A DNA stretch of 64,000 nucleotides from PALSA-1006 sp963733265. Its GTDB lineage: Bacteria; Pseudomonadota; Gammaproteobacteria; Burkholderiales; Gallionellaceae. Of the stretch, positions 9,945 to 18,751 are shown piece by piece. The position numbers and the translations under genes were made by a program. Below the pieces are notes generated by a model. That model had not been told where the DNA came from. It made no database searches and saw only the letters and a program-made list of their open reading frames with translations. The stretch lies in NCBI GenBank assembly GCA_963733265.1, contig CAVTCF010000002.1:186001-250000 (forward strand), in the 5' to 3' direction. Positions within the stretch are counted from its first letter, which is position 1, and each line of letters opens with the position of its first letter.

Positions 9945-9967
9945 AAAAAAAGGGGCTTGCGCCCCTT
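9945..9967 (-). terminator. Intrinsic terminator or attenuator between rpsB and tsf
   Basis: Read on the minus strand, a perfect 7-bp stem AAGGGGC / GCCCCTT closes a GCAA tetraloop and is followed directly by a run of T residues. It starts 17 nt after the rpsB stop and lies before the tsf ribosome-binding site. Partial termination here would set the S2:EF-Ts ratio, as known for the same gap in enteric bacteria. Confidence 0.8.
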
Positions 9968-9984
9968 AGTCGTAGAGAGGTTGC

Positions 9985-10707
9985 TTACGCAGCAGCCGCT
10001 TCGACTTGTTCCGTCAACTCGGTCAACGCTTGAGCTCGACCTTCCAGAATTGCATCTGCGACGCCACGTGCATACAAACGTATCGCCTGACTTGAATCGT
10101 CATTGCCCGGAATCACATAATCAACTCCCAGCGGGCTGTGATTTGTATCCACAATGCCGATTACAGGAATACCCAACTTTTGCGCTTCAGTTACAGTGCC
10201 CTTTTGGTAGCCCACGTCGATCACAAAAATCGCCGATGGCAAACCTTGCAGATCCTTGATGCCACCCAGGCTACGCTCAAGTTTTTCCAACTCACGGCGC
10301 AATATCAGCCCTTCTTTTTTCGATACTTTGTCGATGCTGCCATCGGCAACGATTGCTTCCAGTTCGCGCAGACGCTTGATGGATTGCTGCACGGTTTTGA
10401 AATTGGTCAGCATGCCGCCCAACCAACGATAATCAACATAGGGCGAACCCGAACGAATCGCTTCTTCACGGATGATTTCGCGTGCCTGACGCTTGGTCGC
10501 AACGAACAGGATTGTTCCCTTTTTTGCAGCCAGCTTGCTTATTTGCTTCAACGCATCGTTAAACATAACGACGGTTTTTTCCAAATTGATGATGTGGATC
10601 TTGTTACGATGACCGAAGATGTACGGAGCCATCTTGGGATTCCAGAAACGGGTTTGGTGTCCGAAATGGACGCCAGCTTCCAACATTTGACGCATAGTTA
10701 CAGCCAT
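9985..10707 (-). CDS. rpsB: 30S ribosomal protein S2
   Basis: Small-subunit protein on the back of the 30S head-body junction. The 240 residues begin MAVTMRQMLEAGVHFGHQTR and include WNPKMAPYIFGHRN, the S2 signature GIPVIGIVDTNHSP and VDYVIPGNDDSSQAI. It is the first gene of rpsB-tsf-pyrH-frr, with a structured leader of about 170 nt and a good promoter upstream. Confidence 0.98.
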   Translation of the reverse strand: MAVTMRQMLEAGVHFGHQTRFWNPKMAPYIFGHRNKIHIINLEKTVVMFNDALKQISKLAAKKGTILFVATKRQAREIIREEAIRSGSPYVDYRWLGGMLTNFKTVQQSIKRLRELEAIVADGSIDKVSKKEGLILRRELEKLERSLGGIKDLQGLPSAIFVIDVGYQKGTVTEAQKLGIPVIGIVDTNHSPLGVDYVIPGNDDSSQAIRLYARGVADAILEGRAQALTELTEQVEAAAA

Positions 10708-10747
10708 GATTATTACTCCAATGTGTAAGGGTTAAAGTCAACCACCC

Positions 10748-10804
10748 GTCAGCCTGACCCTGTATTAACTCCGATCAGCCTCCGGCTGATACGGATTGGC
10801 TGAC
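10748..10804 (-). promoter_or_regulatory. Nested hairpins in the rpsB leader (possible S2 autoregulatory element)
   Basis: The untranslated region between the predicted start site (about 10876) and the rpsB ATG holds an outer inverted repeat GTCAGCC (10748-10754) / GGCTGAC (10798-10804), enclosing an inner hairpin ATCAGCC-TCC-GGCTGAT at 10774-10790. The two stems share the AGCC/GGCT core, so alternative pairings are possible. In gammaproteobacteria S2 represses its own operon through the 5' leader; that this leader does the same is inference. Confidence 0.5.
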
Positions 10805-10882
10805 TTTGCTATACGGGCACCCCAACATGAACGGATGGGCAAATTACGTTTGCAGGCGACATGCCAAACAAACAGGGCGCGA

Positions 10883-10911
10883 ATTATAACCGAAACGAAT
10901 GACCAACTCAA
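10883..10911 (-). promoter_or_regulatory. Sigma-70 promoter of rpsB
   Basis: On the minus strand, TTGAGT (10906-10911) is followed after exactly 17 nt by a perfect TATAAT (10883-10888). Transcription would start near 10876, giving an rpsB leader of about 170 nt. The promoter lies downstream of the terminator of the preceding minus-strand gene. Confidence 0.75.
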
Positions 10912-10959
10912 CCAGACGATATCTCATCAATTTGTTTGTTATGCGAAAATCGACTGCAT

Positions 10960-10991
10960 AAAAAAAGCGGGGGCATTTATCCCCCCGCTTT
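10960..10991 (-). terminator. Intrinsic terminator after the coiled-coil gene
   Basis: On the minus strand, AAAGCGGGGGG and CCCCCGCTTT form a GC-rich stem around a short AT-rich loop, followed by a T run. It begins 19 nt past the stop of the 810-residue coiled-coil gene and isolates it from rpsB. The rest of the 302-nt gap holds the rpsB promoter and leader. Confidence 0.85.
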
Positions 10992-11009
10992 CCCCTTCAA
11001 AATTTAAGA

Positions 11010-13442
11010 TTAGTTCTTGGCGAGATTTTCTGGCGGCAATCCGGATGATTGTAAATTACTCAATTCTTTTGCCATTTGTAAACTTGCCAACACGACGGGT
11101 TCGACTGATTGGTTCTTGGCAACCACAGCATCTGCCACGATGGCGGGAGCGATATTTACTTTGGCCTCTGAGGCTCTAACGGCATTATCAGCAACAGTGC
11201 CCGAAGGCCCGGTTGTGAACATATAACTCAGGCTAAATGCCAACGAAGCAGCCAACCCGATTTGAGAAATTTTGCTCACTAAACTTGTTTTGCGCAATTT
11301 GGTCATCAGTTTTCCAGTCTCGATTTCAGTATTGATGCGTTGGAATTCTTCCCGCTCAACTTCTGTCAGATGACGATCAAGTTCTTCCCGTGCCAACATC
11401 GCATTGACAGTTAATTCGTGCGCATGAAGCTTTTCATTGGCGGCATTTTTTGCCCGCACCTCTGCCATTTCAAGCTGGCGGGCAGCCTCGGTTGCTTGTT
11501 GCTCTACCGCGATTCTTGCTTCTATTTCGGCAACAGAGCGACGTTCAAGTTCAAGTCTCTCGGATACGATTTCGTTTGCGCGCATTTCGATACGAGCTTT
11601 TTGCTGGGCCAACTCAAGTTGAAGTGATTCTTCAACTGCCCGTGATTCTGCCAATTTCTTTGCCTGATTTGCCGCTGCAATTTTTTTACGTGCAATCACC
11701 GTTGCACGGGAGTCCGCCTGCAACGCCTCCTCGGCCGCCTTCGCGGCCCTGGCCTCGTTCTCAACCCGCATCTTAGTCATATTGAATGAACGCAACTCAT
11801 AACCTTCTTTTGATTTCGCTACCGCTATCGCAGCCTCTGCGGCCACCAGGCTTGCTGCTGCCGCTTCCTGCGCACGCACCTCTACAACAAGACGTTTGTT
11901 ATCCGCATCAATCGCGCGCAACTCGGTGTCCATGCGCAAGGTAATTTCTGCAACGGTCTTGTTTTCGATCTCGATCTGATCAGCCGACACCTTCGCCGCC
12001 GCAATTTCCAACTCAAGCCGTTTTTGTGTTGCTTCAGTTGCTCTCTGATCCGCTTCGACACGCTGGCGGCTCGCATTGACAACAGCTTTATCCGCTTCTA
12101 ACCGCTCTGCTTCCGCCATGTATTCCACAACCATTAAATGCGCGCGTTCATCAGCCAACTTTATACGTTCGTTAATTGCATCCAGTTTCTTTTTATAATC
12201 TTGATTAGCTTGAGCCTCTGCTTTTGCCGTCAATTCTTCAATCTTGAGCAATTGCGCATTCATCGCGGCATTCTCATCTGCCAGTTGCTTGGCGCACATC
12301 GCTACTTCCGCTCTTTTATTTGCCGTGTAGGTTGCTGCAACTTCAGCCTGAAGTTGCAATTCGATGGCACGGGCTGCGCGCATCTCTGCCTCGGCACGGG
12401 TGCGGGCCGTATCAGTCAAGTCACGCTCTGCTTGTATCTTGGCTTCGGCTGCCTGCTTTACTTGAATTTCAGCAGCCAGGTGATCGCGCGCTTCATTTTC
12501 AGCCTGTTTCAATAAGGCATTGCCTGCTTCACGTTCTTTCACTGCCGCCTGCTCAAGCTCAACACGCGCGTTTAACAGCTCAAGCATTTCTTGCTCGGCC
12601 TGCAATTTACGTTCGGCCGCAATACGGCTTTCCTGTTCCTTCTGAACAGAAACTTTCCCCATTTCAGCCAATTTCAATTCCGCGGCCACTCTGGCACTTG
12701 CCTCTGCTTGCGCTTGCTGCTCTACCCGTGCACGCAACTCGATCGTTTCAGTAATTTTCCGTTCTTCTTCTGCCCGAGCCAATTCGATTCGTTCGGCCTC
12801 CAGTGCTGCTGCGACACGAGCTTGTGTTTCGGACAAAGCGATTGTTTCTGCACGAGAGCGAACCTGATTCGCTTCCATTGCAGCCATTTCAGCCGTCAGT
12901 TTTGCATTAACCAGAGCCAATACTTCTTTTTCTGCTTTGAGTTTTTCTTCGGTAACTTTTGCGAGTTGCTCCTCGTTATGTGCATTCTGTTGTGCGCTCA
13001 GGGCAATTTCGCGATCCATTTTTGCGCGTTCTTCAATCGCCTTGGACAAACGATTCTCTTCAGCCAAACGTTGTGCAAGCTCGGCTTGTGCCTGCCGTTC
13101 TACTGCCTGCTTGGCTTCCACGGCTTCAGTGAGGAGTTGTTCTGCATGCAGTTTTTCATAGGCAGACTCGGTTAATTCGCGTTCCAATTGCAGGCGTGTT
13201 TTTACTTCTGCTACCAGTTGAGCCTCTGAACGGCTACGCAACTCGATTTGTTCAGCCAATTCGTTTTCTTGGCGCACTTTTCCATTTGCTATGGCTCGAG
13301 CATGCGCCTCGGCGCGGGTTCGTGCTTGCGTCGCAAGTTGGGCTTCAATCTCAGCCTCCATCCGACCCCGTGTTTCATGAATTGCTTCAGTTTCAGCACG
13401 ATTTTCATCGGTCACTAAACGAATTTTCTTTTGAGCTGACAT
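11010..13442 (-). CDS. 810-residue coiled-coil protein with C-terminal membrane anchor, function unknown
   Basis: I recognise no family. About 710 residues are one highly charged, Ala/Glu/Arg-rich helical region without proline, made of many short degenerate repeats (such as AEEERKI, AEAEMRAARA, AEKEVLALVNAKLTAEM). A basic patch (TKLRKTSLVSK) precedes a single hydrophobic helix at about residues 720-742 (IGLAASLAFSLSYMF), then a 68-residue Ala/Val-rich tail. By the positive-inside rule the coil is cytoplasmic and the tail periplasmic. The start at 13442 has GAGG upstream. It is transcribed alone, has its own terminator, and diverges from two exported paralogs. A scaffold or cytoskeleton-like role is possible but not shown. 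Confidence 0.85.
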   Translation of the reverse strand: MSAQKKIRLVTDENRAETEAIHETRGRMEAEIEAQLATQARTRAEAHARAIANGKVRQENELAEQIELRSRSEAQLVAEVKTRLQLERELTESAYEKLHAEQLLTEAVEAKQAVERQAQAELAQRLAEENRLSKAIEERAKMDREIALSAQQNAHNEEQLAKVTEEKLKAEKEVLALVNAKLTAEMAAMEANQVRSRAETIALSETQARVAAALEAERIELARAEEERKITETIELRARVEQQAQAEASARVAAELKLAEMGKVSVQKEQESRIAAERKLQAEQEMLELLNARVELEQAAVKEREAGNALLKQAENEARDHLAAEIQVKQAAEAKIQAERDLTDTARTRAEAEMRAARAIELQLQAEVAATYTANKRAEVAMCAKQLADENAAMNAQLLKIEELTAKAEAQANQDYKKKLDAINERIKLADERAHLMVVEYMAEAERLEADKAVVNASRQRVEADQRATEATQKRLELEIAAAKVSADQIEIENKTVAEITLRMDTELRAIDADNKRLVVEVRAQEAAAASLVAAEAAIAVAKSKEGYELRSFNMTKMRVENEARAAKAAEEALQADSRATVIARKKIAAANQAKKLAESRAVEESLQLELAQQKARIEMRANEIVSERLELERRSVAEIEARIAVEQQATEAARQLEMAEVRAKNAANEKLHAHELTVNAMLAREELDRHLTEVEREEFQRINTEIETGKLMTKLRKTSLVSKISQIGLAASLAFSLSYMFTTGPSGTVADNAVRASEAKVNIAPAIVADAVVAKNQSVEPVVLASLQMAKELSNLQSSGLPPENLAKN

Positions 13443-13583
13443 GATCTACCTCATTTGCGTTAAAACCAAGACGCTGGCTTATTACTAAGGTAGCAGTTTG
13501 AAATTTACGACAAGGTTTGAATAAAGGCATAAAACAGGTGTATTTCGCCAAACACAAGATCATCCGGAGTTAATGCCTGCGAC

Positions 13584-13612
13584 TTCAATTTTTCGCCCGC
13601 AACTGCTAGACT
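13584..13612 (+). promoter_or_regulatory. Possible promoter of the exported-paralog operon
   Basis: TTCAAT (13584-13589) and TAGACT (13607-13612) are separated by 17 nt. The start site would fall near 13619, leaving a short leader with GGAGG before the TTG at 13639. The -35 match is weak. No other clear element was seen in the divergent gap 13443-13638. Confidence 0.35.
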
Positions 13613-13638
13613 CCGGTACCGTATTCGGAGGGGTTGCT

Positions 13639-15108
13639 TTGTCTTTTTTCAAATACTTTACTTTTGTTCTTTGCATTTCGACTTTAGGCTTAGCCTTCGC
13701 AGAAGACGCGCCAATCAAAAAAACTCCCGCCGAAATCATTCCCGTAACCGAATCCAATCTGCGTGGACAGCAATCGCTGTACCGCGAGGGCTGGTTCGTG
13801 ATCAGTTCCACCGAAAAAGCCTTTAGTTATGCAAAGGAACATGCCGTCACCTCTTCCGGTCAAGCGGTGAGTCTCGCGATTGCGGATGCAAGCAGTCACA
13901 GCAAGGAGTTTCAAGGAAATCTTGTTGATGCGGGCAAAGGAGGAGTTCAAACAGGTGTAGACGTGTTCAAAGATGGAACAGAATTAAGTAAGCAATTGAC
14001 GGATTTAACTACGTCTCTGGTGGCGAACGAATGGGATTACGGCTCCAGCAACCTAAACCAGGCTTGGAGTCGTTTTGTAAAAGGCAATATGACGCTGAAG
14101 CAACGCACGGCTGAAGACCGGCTGGCGCTAGCAGCTTTGCCTGGTGGTTGGTACAAGGATATCAAGAGTGATTTCGGCAACCTTCAAGAACTAACCGATA
14201 ACGCCAAACAAGTAATGTCCACCAACATTGAAGGGCGATGGAATGAAGCATTCAGTGAGGCCAGAGCCGATTTCAACGAGTCATACCAGAAATCAGGGAC
14301 ACGAGGCAACTCTCTTTCTGGACTGGGTGACATCATAGTTGGTTACTTGAATGTGTTCTATTCAGGCTTGGTCAAACCGACTTCTCGCGCAGTAGTGCAA
14401 GGAACGGAGGGTGCAGCCAAGGGCGCCGCCGATGTTGTCTTTTTGCCTGTGGCTGGGTTCTTCGTCGTTAGCGGACGTACCATCGAATCGACCGGACTTA
14501 GTCTTTATTACGCCACTTCCATCGGTGTCGAACTGGTTTCGCCGACCGTCGAGGGAGGCTTGTTGACGGGGTTGTCCATGCTGTCCTATACCGCCATACC
14601 AGTTACAGCTACCGTAGGCTATTCTGCGGGAGTCCTCAATCAGGTCGCCGTCACGGCAGTGGCTCCTGTGGCGGGAACGGGCAAGGCTGTGGCTGTTGGT
14701 GCTGCCGATACTGGAATTTACGCCGCCCAAGTGAGTTACGACTTAATCAAAGGCGTCACTAAAGTGACGATGAATCAAGCGGAATCAGGAATCGTGCTCG
14801 GCTACAACGCGCTCACTGCGCTTCCAACCCAGTTGCTATTGGGAACAGTGAACAGCATCGTGTTTCTGGCATATGACGGCCCCCGCTTAGTACTGGCATC
14901 GGTAAAGGGGGAGGTGCAATGGACGAACAAAAATGGCGAAAAAATTAGAATACCGGTTCAGAGTCTGCCAGTGGGCAGCGTGGTCGATTTAAAAACGTTG
15001 GGCAAGGAGCCGGGCGTACAGGTGCAAGTCATCAGCGACGATCCGGATGTTGTGCAAAAAGTGTTGAGCAAATTGCCTGCCGATTTGCGTGAGGGAAATC
15101 AACCATGA
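13639..15108 (+). CDS. Exported protein of unknown function, first of a tandem paralog pair
   Basis: About 489 residues. I chose the TTG at 13639 because GGAGG lies 7 nt upstream and a clean signal peptide follows (LSFFKYFTFVLCISTLGLAFA, cleaved before EDAPIKK); the frame is open back to 13573. After a helical region of about 230 residues comes a Gly/Ala/Val-rich section of weakly hydrophobic segments. The tail reads SGIVLGYNALTALP, DGPRLVLASVKGEV, GSVVDLKTLG and VLSKLPADL. This tail matches that of the next gene, so the two are paralogs. They overlap by 4 nt (ATGA). A periplasmic or outer-membrane-associated site is likely; function unknown. Confidence 0.8.
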   Translation: MSFFKYFTFVLCISTLGLAFAEDAPIKKTPAEIIPVTESNLRGQQSLYREGWFVISSTEKAFSYAKEHAVTSSGQAVSLAIADASSHSKEFQGNLVDAGKGGVQTGVDVFKDGTELSKQLTDLTTSLVANEWDYGSSNLNQAWSRFVKGNMTLKQRTAEDRLALAALPGGWYKDIKSDFGNLQELTDNAKQVMSTNIEGRWNEAFSEARADFNESYQKSGTRGNSLSGLGDIIVGYLNVFYSGLVKPTSRAVVQGTEGAAKGAADVVFLPVAGFFVVSGRTIESTGLSLYYATSIGVELVSPTVEGGLLTGLSMLSYTAIPVTATVGYSAGVLNQVAVTAVAPVAGTGKAVAVGAADTGIYAAQVSYDLIKGVTKVTMNQAESGIVLGYNALTALPTQLLLGTVNSIVFLAYDGPRLVLASVKGEVQWTNKNGEKIRIPVQSLPVGSVVDLKTLGKEPGVQVQVISDDPDVVQKVLSKLPADLREGNQP

Positions 15109-16943
15109 AATTTGTCAAATTAGCATTGTTATGCGCCACACTAGTTGGCTGTGCCCAGCAACCCGCCAAACAGGATCTCCTGCAGAATACCAAAAAGCTG
15201 GTTTACGAGGGTCATGCCACGCTCTACAACAATGGCGCTTTCGAAGTGCCAATGACAACCATCCACATTATCCCACCCGGTCCTGGCGCACTTGATTTGG
15301 TTGCAGAATTGTCTGGGGCACGAGCAAGACAATCGTTTCAGGAATCTCTTCTACACGCCCGTGAATCAGTAGCCTTAACACGAGCCGGTATCGAAATATC
15401 TGTAGATGCAGCGCAAGCGGTACAACAAGGTACGACCGAGATAGCTGGGGGGGCTCGTAATATCACACGTTTCGGCGCACTGATGATCGGCAATTCGCAG
15501 GGAATGGTAAGTGATGTCGTTGGCGCTTCTGTTATGTATTCGGGCAAGGCGTACAACGAAACTGATCAAGCTGGTTCTAAATTGGCACAAGACTCACTTG
15601 CTGCGGGGGCGCAAATTAGCGCAAGCACAACGGATGTCTCTAAAGATTTATTGGCGGTCACGTTGGAGCTGGCGGGAGACACATCCAAAGCAAGCCAGTC
15701 GGCTGCAGGCAAACATGCTTCTTATGCTACAGATCGCTTCGTCAAAGGCTACGCAGCCTTGCCCAATAAATTGGAGCAACGTATTAATAATGTTGGCGAA
15801 AGCGCATCTCTCGGAAAATTTGTAGATGCCTATCAGCATTCAAACGAATGGCGCTCAGAACAGTTGGGCAATATGAGCGACATCGTGGTCGAGACTGCGG
15901 CCAATTACACGAAAGACATCGGAAAATCATTCAAATCAGCCGCAGGAGAACTTAGTGAAGGCGAAGAAACGGGCTACACACTGGCGATGCTCAAATCTTT
16001 GCGATGGGTCGTGCAAGGTATATTTTGGGATGCCACCATCAAACCGGTGGGCAAACTTGCGGGTGCTTCTCTTGGGTATGTTACCGTCAACGCGGTCGCC
16101 TTCCCTGCTCTAATTACATATAGAGAAGGTGTCGCGGTGGCGGACGTGGCCGTAGAAGTCACTTGGAACAGTGCTGCTTCTGCCTATGATGTGACTGCAC
16201 CCAGCGCTACTGCCGCACTGGCAGGTATGTTTAGTGCGATGGAACTAGTAGGCGGAAAAGTGCTGGCCGGTGGAGAACTGGTTATCGGTACTACTGCTAC
16301 TGCAGCTACTTACGGCGTAGGCAAGGCTGCGGCTGCAGCTACGGCAGGCGGCGGATTTTTGTCGGGAAAAACCGTGCAGTATGTTGGTGCACCACTTTCC
16401 GCTGCAGGTATCGCAGTAGGGGGCAGCACTTTTGGTGTGGTTGCCGGAGCAACTAAGGCCGTTGCTGGTGCTGGAGTGGCGACGGTAGGCGTTATCGGAG
16501 AGGGTGCTACCGACGTAGCGGGATACACTGCCGCTGGCACTGCGCTAGTGGGAGGGAGCACAGCTTCAGTAGTAACTGGTACTGCTTTGGGTACATATGA
16601 ATTGTCCAAGGCGGTTGTAGTACCCACAGGTTACGAATTAGGTTCAGGGCTGGTGCTGGGTTACGGTACTCTGTCGCAACTAAGCGCTCAGGCTGTCTTA
16701 GCGGTTTCCGATGCATCCTATATGGTGCTTTCGCTGGAAGGGCCAAATTGGGTGTTATATGCGGTCAAAGGGGCTGTAGATAACGGTGAAAACCTCATAT
16801 CCGGCGCGATGCTTGATCTCAAAGCCATGCAACGCTCAGGGGAGACGTTTACTGCCGTCCCCGTGAGTGACAAAGAAATGAAAAAAATAATCAGCACACT
16901 TCCCGGCCAATTACCAATCGATATTCCGCACGAGCATCTGTAG
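15105..16943 (+). CDS. Lipoprotein of unknown function, second of a tandem paralog pair
   Basis: 612 residues with a lipoprotein signal peptide (MKFVKLALLCATLVGCAQQ, lipobox LVGC with Cys16). The residues after the cysteine are QQ, which would allow outer-membrane sorting. A helical N-terminal half is followed by a very Gly/Ala/Thr-rich section (about residues 350-530) and a tail SGLVLGYGTLSQLS, EGPNWVLYAVKGAV, GAMLDLKAM, IISTLPGQL that aligns with the tail of the upstream protein. Translationally coupled to that gene. I recognise no family or enzyme motif. The low-complexity middle could be membrane-associated. Confidence 0.85.
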   Translation: MKFVKLALLCATLVGCAQQPAKQDLLQNTKKLVYEGHATLYNNGAFEVPMTTIHIIPPGPGALDLVAELSGARARQSFQESLLHARESVALTRAGIEISVDAAQAVQQGTTEIAGGARNITRFGALMIGNSQGMVSDVVGASVMYSGKAYNETDQAGSKLAQDSLAAGAQISASTTDVSKDLLAVTLELAGDTSKASQSAAGKHASYATDRFVKGYAALPNKLEQRINNVGESASLGKFVDAYQHSNEWRSEQLGNMSDIVVETAANYTKDIGKSFKSAAGELSEGEETGYTLAMLKSLRWVVQGIFWDATIKPVGKLAGASLGYVTVNAVAFPALITYREGVAVADVAVEVTWNSAASAYDVTAPSATAALAGMFSAMELVGGKVLAGGELVIGTTATAATYGVGKAAAAATAGGGFLSGKTVQYVGAPLSAAGIAVGGSTFGVVAGATKAVAGAGVATVGVIGEGATDVAGYTAAGTALVGGSTASVVTGTALGTYELSKAVVVPTGYELGSGLVLGYGTLSQLSAQAVLAVSDASYMVLSLEGPNWVLYAVKGAVDNGENLISGAMLDLKAMQRSGETFTAVPVSDKEMKKIISTLPGQLPIDIPHEHL

Positions 16944-17019
16944 TGTGTTCGATATTTCGTCCAGTCATTAAACCAGTTGGAAGATACCATTGAACGGCTG
17001 GTTGATCGAACTCAAATAG

Positions 17020-18195
17020 CTACCGTTCAACTGTGAGGGCGACCCCCATTCCTCCGCCAATACACAGAGATGCCAAACCTTTTTTGGAATTTCTGCGTAT
17101 CATTTCGTGAAGCAAGGTTACCAAAATACGGGCACCACTGGCACCGATAGGGTGGCCAATCGCAATGGCACCACCATTAACGTTAACCTTGGAGGTATCC
17201 CAACCCATTTCACGATTGATAGCAATGGCCTGTGCTGCAAACGCCTCATTGATTTCCATCAAATCCAAGTCGTTTACTCCCCAGCCTGCAATTTCCAAAC
17301 TGCGTTTACTGGCTGTAATGGGACCAAGTCCCATCACGCTTGGATCAATTCCGGTTGATGCGTAAGACTTAATGGTTGCCAGTGGATTTAAGCCAAGTTC
17401 CTGCGCTTTGCTTTCCGACATCAGCAATACCATTGCGGCACCGTCGTTTAAACCGGACGCATTTCCGGCGGTCACCGTGCCGGCATTGTCGAATGCGGGA
17501 CGCAGACCTGAAAGCATATCTACCGTCGTGCCATGCCGTGGAAACTCATCGACATTTATAACAGTATCGCCCTTTTTGCTTTTGATGGTGACAGGAGCAA
17601 TTTCATCGGCAAATTTTGCCGATTTTTGCGCGGTTTCAGCCTTATTCTGCGAAGCACAGGCAAATTCATCCTGTTGCAAACGGGTGATGCCGTATTGATT
17701 GGCAACATTTTCAGCAGTAATGCCCATGTGGTAATCGTTAAACACATCCCACAGGCCATCAGTAATCATGCTATCAATCAATTTCCCATTCCCCATACGC
17801 AAGCCGTTACGGGAACCATTCAAAACATGCGGCGACATGCTCATATTTTCCTGGCCGCCAGCAATAACAATTTCCGCATCACCGCTCTTGATAGCCTGAG
17901 CGCCCAGCATGACCGCCTTAAGGCTTGAGCCACACACCATATTAACAGTCAATGCTGTTACACTCTGGGGCAATCCGGCTTTAATCACAGACTGTCGTGC
18001 CGGATTTTGTCCGAGACCAGCCGTTAAGACCTGCCCTAAAATTACCTCGTTGATTTGATCGCCGGAAACCCCGGTGCGTTCGAGCAAACTGCGGATAACA
18101 GTTGCGCCCAGTTCGACTGCGTGGACATTACTAAAAACACCGCCAAATTTGCCTACCGCTGTCCTCGCTGCGGCGACAATCACTACGTTTTCCAT
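17020..18195 (-). CDS. Acetyl-CoA acetyltransferase (thiolase)
   Basis: Condenses or cleaves acetoacetyl-CoA (biosynthetic/AtoB-PhaA type by sequence style). The 391 residues hold the nucleophile Cys88 in NMVCGSSLKAV, the catalytic histidine in GGAIAIGHPIGASGARI, and the second cysteine in LCIGGGMG. It is the last gene of the etfB-etfA-dehydrogenase-ligase-MaoC-thiolase operon, 28 nt after the MaoC gene. In this setting it probably completes short-chain beta-oxidation, although a polyhydroxybutyrate role cannot be excluded. Confidence 0.93.
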   Translation of the reverse strand: MENVVIVAAARTAVGKFGGVFSNVHAVELGATVIRSLLERTGVSGDQINEVILGQVLTAGLGQNPARQSVIKAGLPQSVTALTVNMVCGSSLKAVMLGAQAIKSGDAEIVIAGGQENMSMSPHVLNGSRNGLRMGNGKLIDSMITDGLWDVFNDYHMGITAENVANQYGITRLQQDEFACASQNKAETAQKSAKFADEIAPVTIKSKKGDTVINVDEFPRHGTTVDMLSGLRPAFDNAGTVTAGNASGLNDGAAMVLLMSESKAQELGLNPLATIKSYASTGIDPSVMGLGPITASKRSLEIAGWGVNDLDLMEINEAFAAQAIAINREMGWDTSKVNVNGGAIAIGHPIGASGARILVTLLHEMIRRNSKKGLASLCIGGGMGVALTVER

Positions 18196-18223
18196 AATTC
18201 ATCCCAATGATGAGTGAAAATAA

Positions 18224-18703
18224 TTAGGAACCAAGCTGATTGGGATTTGTTTTAAGAAACAGCTTGCCAATAATAGTTATAACCTCAATCCCATCTTGAT
18301 TTCGGGCAGACCATAAAAACTTAACCAGCCCTCTGTCCGGTTTGCTGATTGACTTGCGCGCTTCAATTATTGTTGTCTTGGCGGATAAAGTGTCATTGGG
18401 ACGCACTGGATGCATCCATCTCACTTCTTCAACGCCAGGCGAGCCCAGACTGGCTGAATTAAGTAAATAAGCGTCGCAGTTCATTCGCATAATGACAGAG
18501 CAGGTATGCCAACCACTTGCTATAAGACTTTTGAAATGGGAACTCTTTGCCGCATCGGCATCAATATGAAACGACTGCGGATCAAATTTATTGGCAAATT
18601 CGACTATTTCTTTTTCGGTAAAAGTATATTGCCCCAAATCCCAGCTTTTACCGACAGGGAAATCTCCAAAGAACAATACTGAGGGTAACGAACTATTTTC
18701 CAT
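18224..18703 (-). CDS. MaoC-like acyl dehydratase / (R)-enoyl-CoA hydratase family protein
   Basis: Hot-dog fold protein of about 159 residues. The hydratase motif is recognisable: FDPQSFHID (Asp41 and His46 from the chosen start), followed by A-x-x-SHFKSLIASGWHT. I chose the ATG at 18703 (MENSSLPSV); an in-frame TTG lies 10 codons upstream without a properly spaced ribosome-binding site. It sits between acyl-CoA ligase and thiolase genes, so it likely hydrates enoyl-CoA intermediates. Substrate and stereochemistry cannot be read from the sequence. Confidence 0.85.
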   Translation of the reverse strand: MENSSLPSVLFFGDFPVGKSWDLGQYTFTEKEIVEFANKFDPQSFHIDADAAKSSHFKSLIASGWHTCSVIMRMNCDAYLLNSASLGSPGVEEVRWMHPVRPNDTLSAKTTIIEARKSISKPDRGLVKFLWSARNQDGIEVITIIGKLFLKTNPNQLGS

Positions 18704-18751
18704 AGAAGCTTTAATGAAGTTGCAATAAATCAACCTGCGAAAAAGTGAGGC

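Noticed and set aside
11010..13442. Many plus-strand ORFs opposite the coiled-coil gene (Phe/Leu/Cys-rich products)
   Set aside because: These are mirror frames of Ala/Glu/Arg-rich codons; composition alone explains them.
16990..17030. TTGAACGG/CCGTTCAA inverted repeat as a terminator of the thiolase operon
   Set aside because: One arm lies inside the thiolase coding end and no T run follows, so it was not listed.
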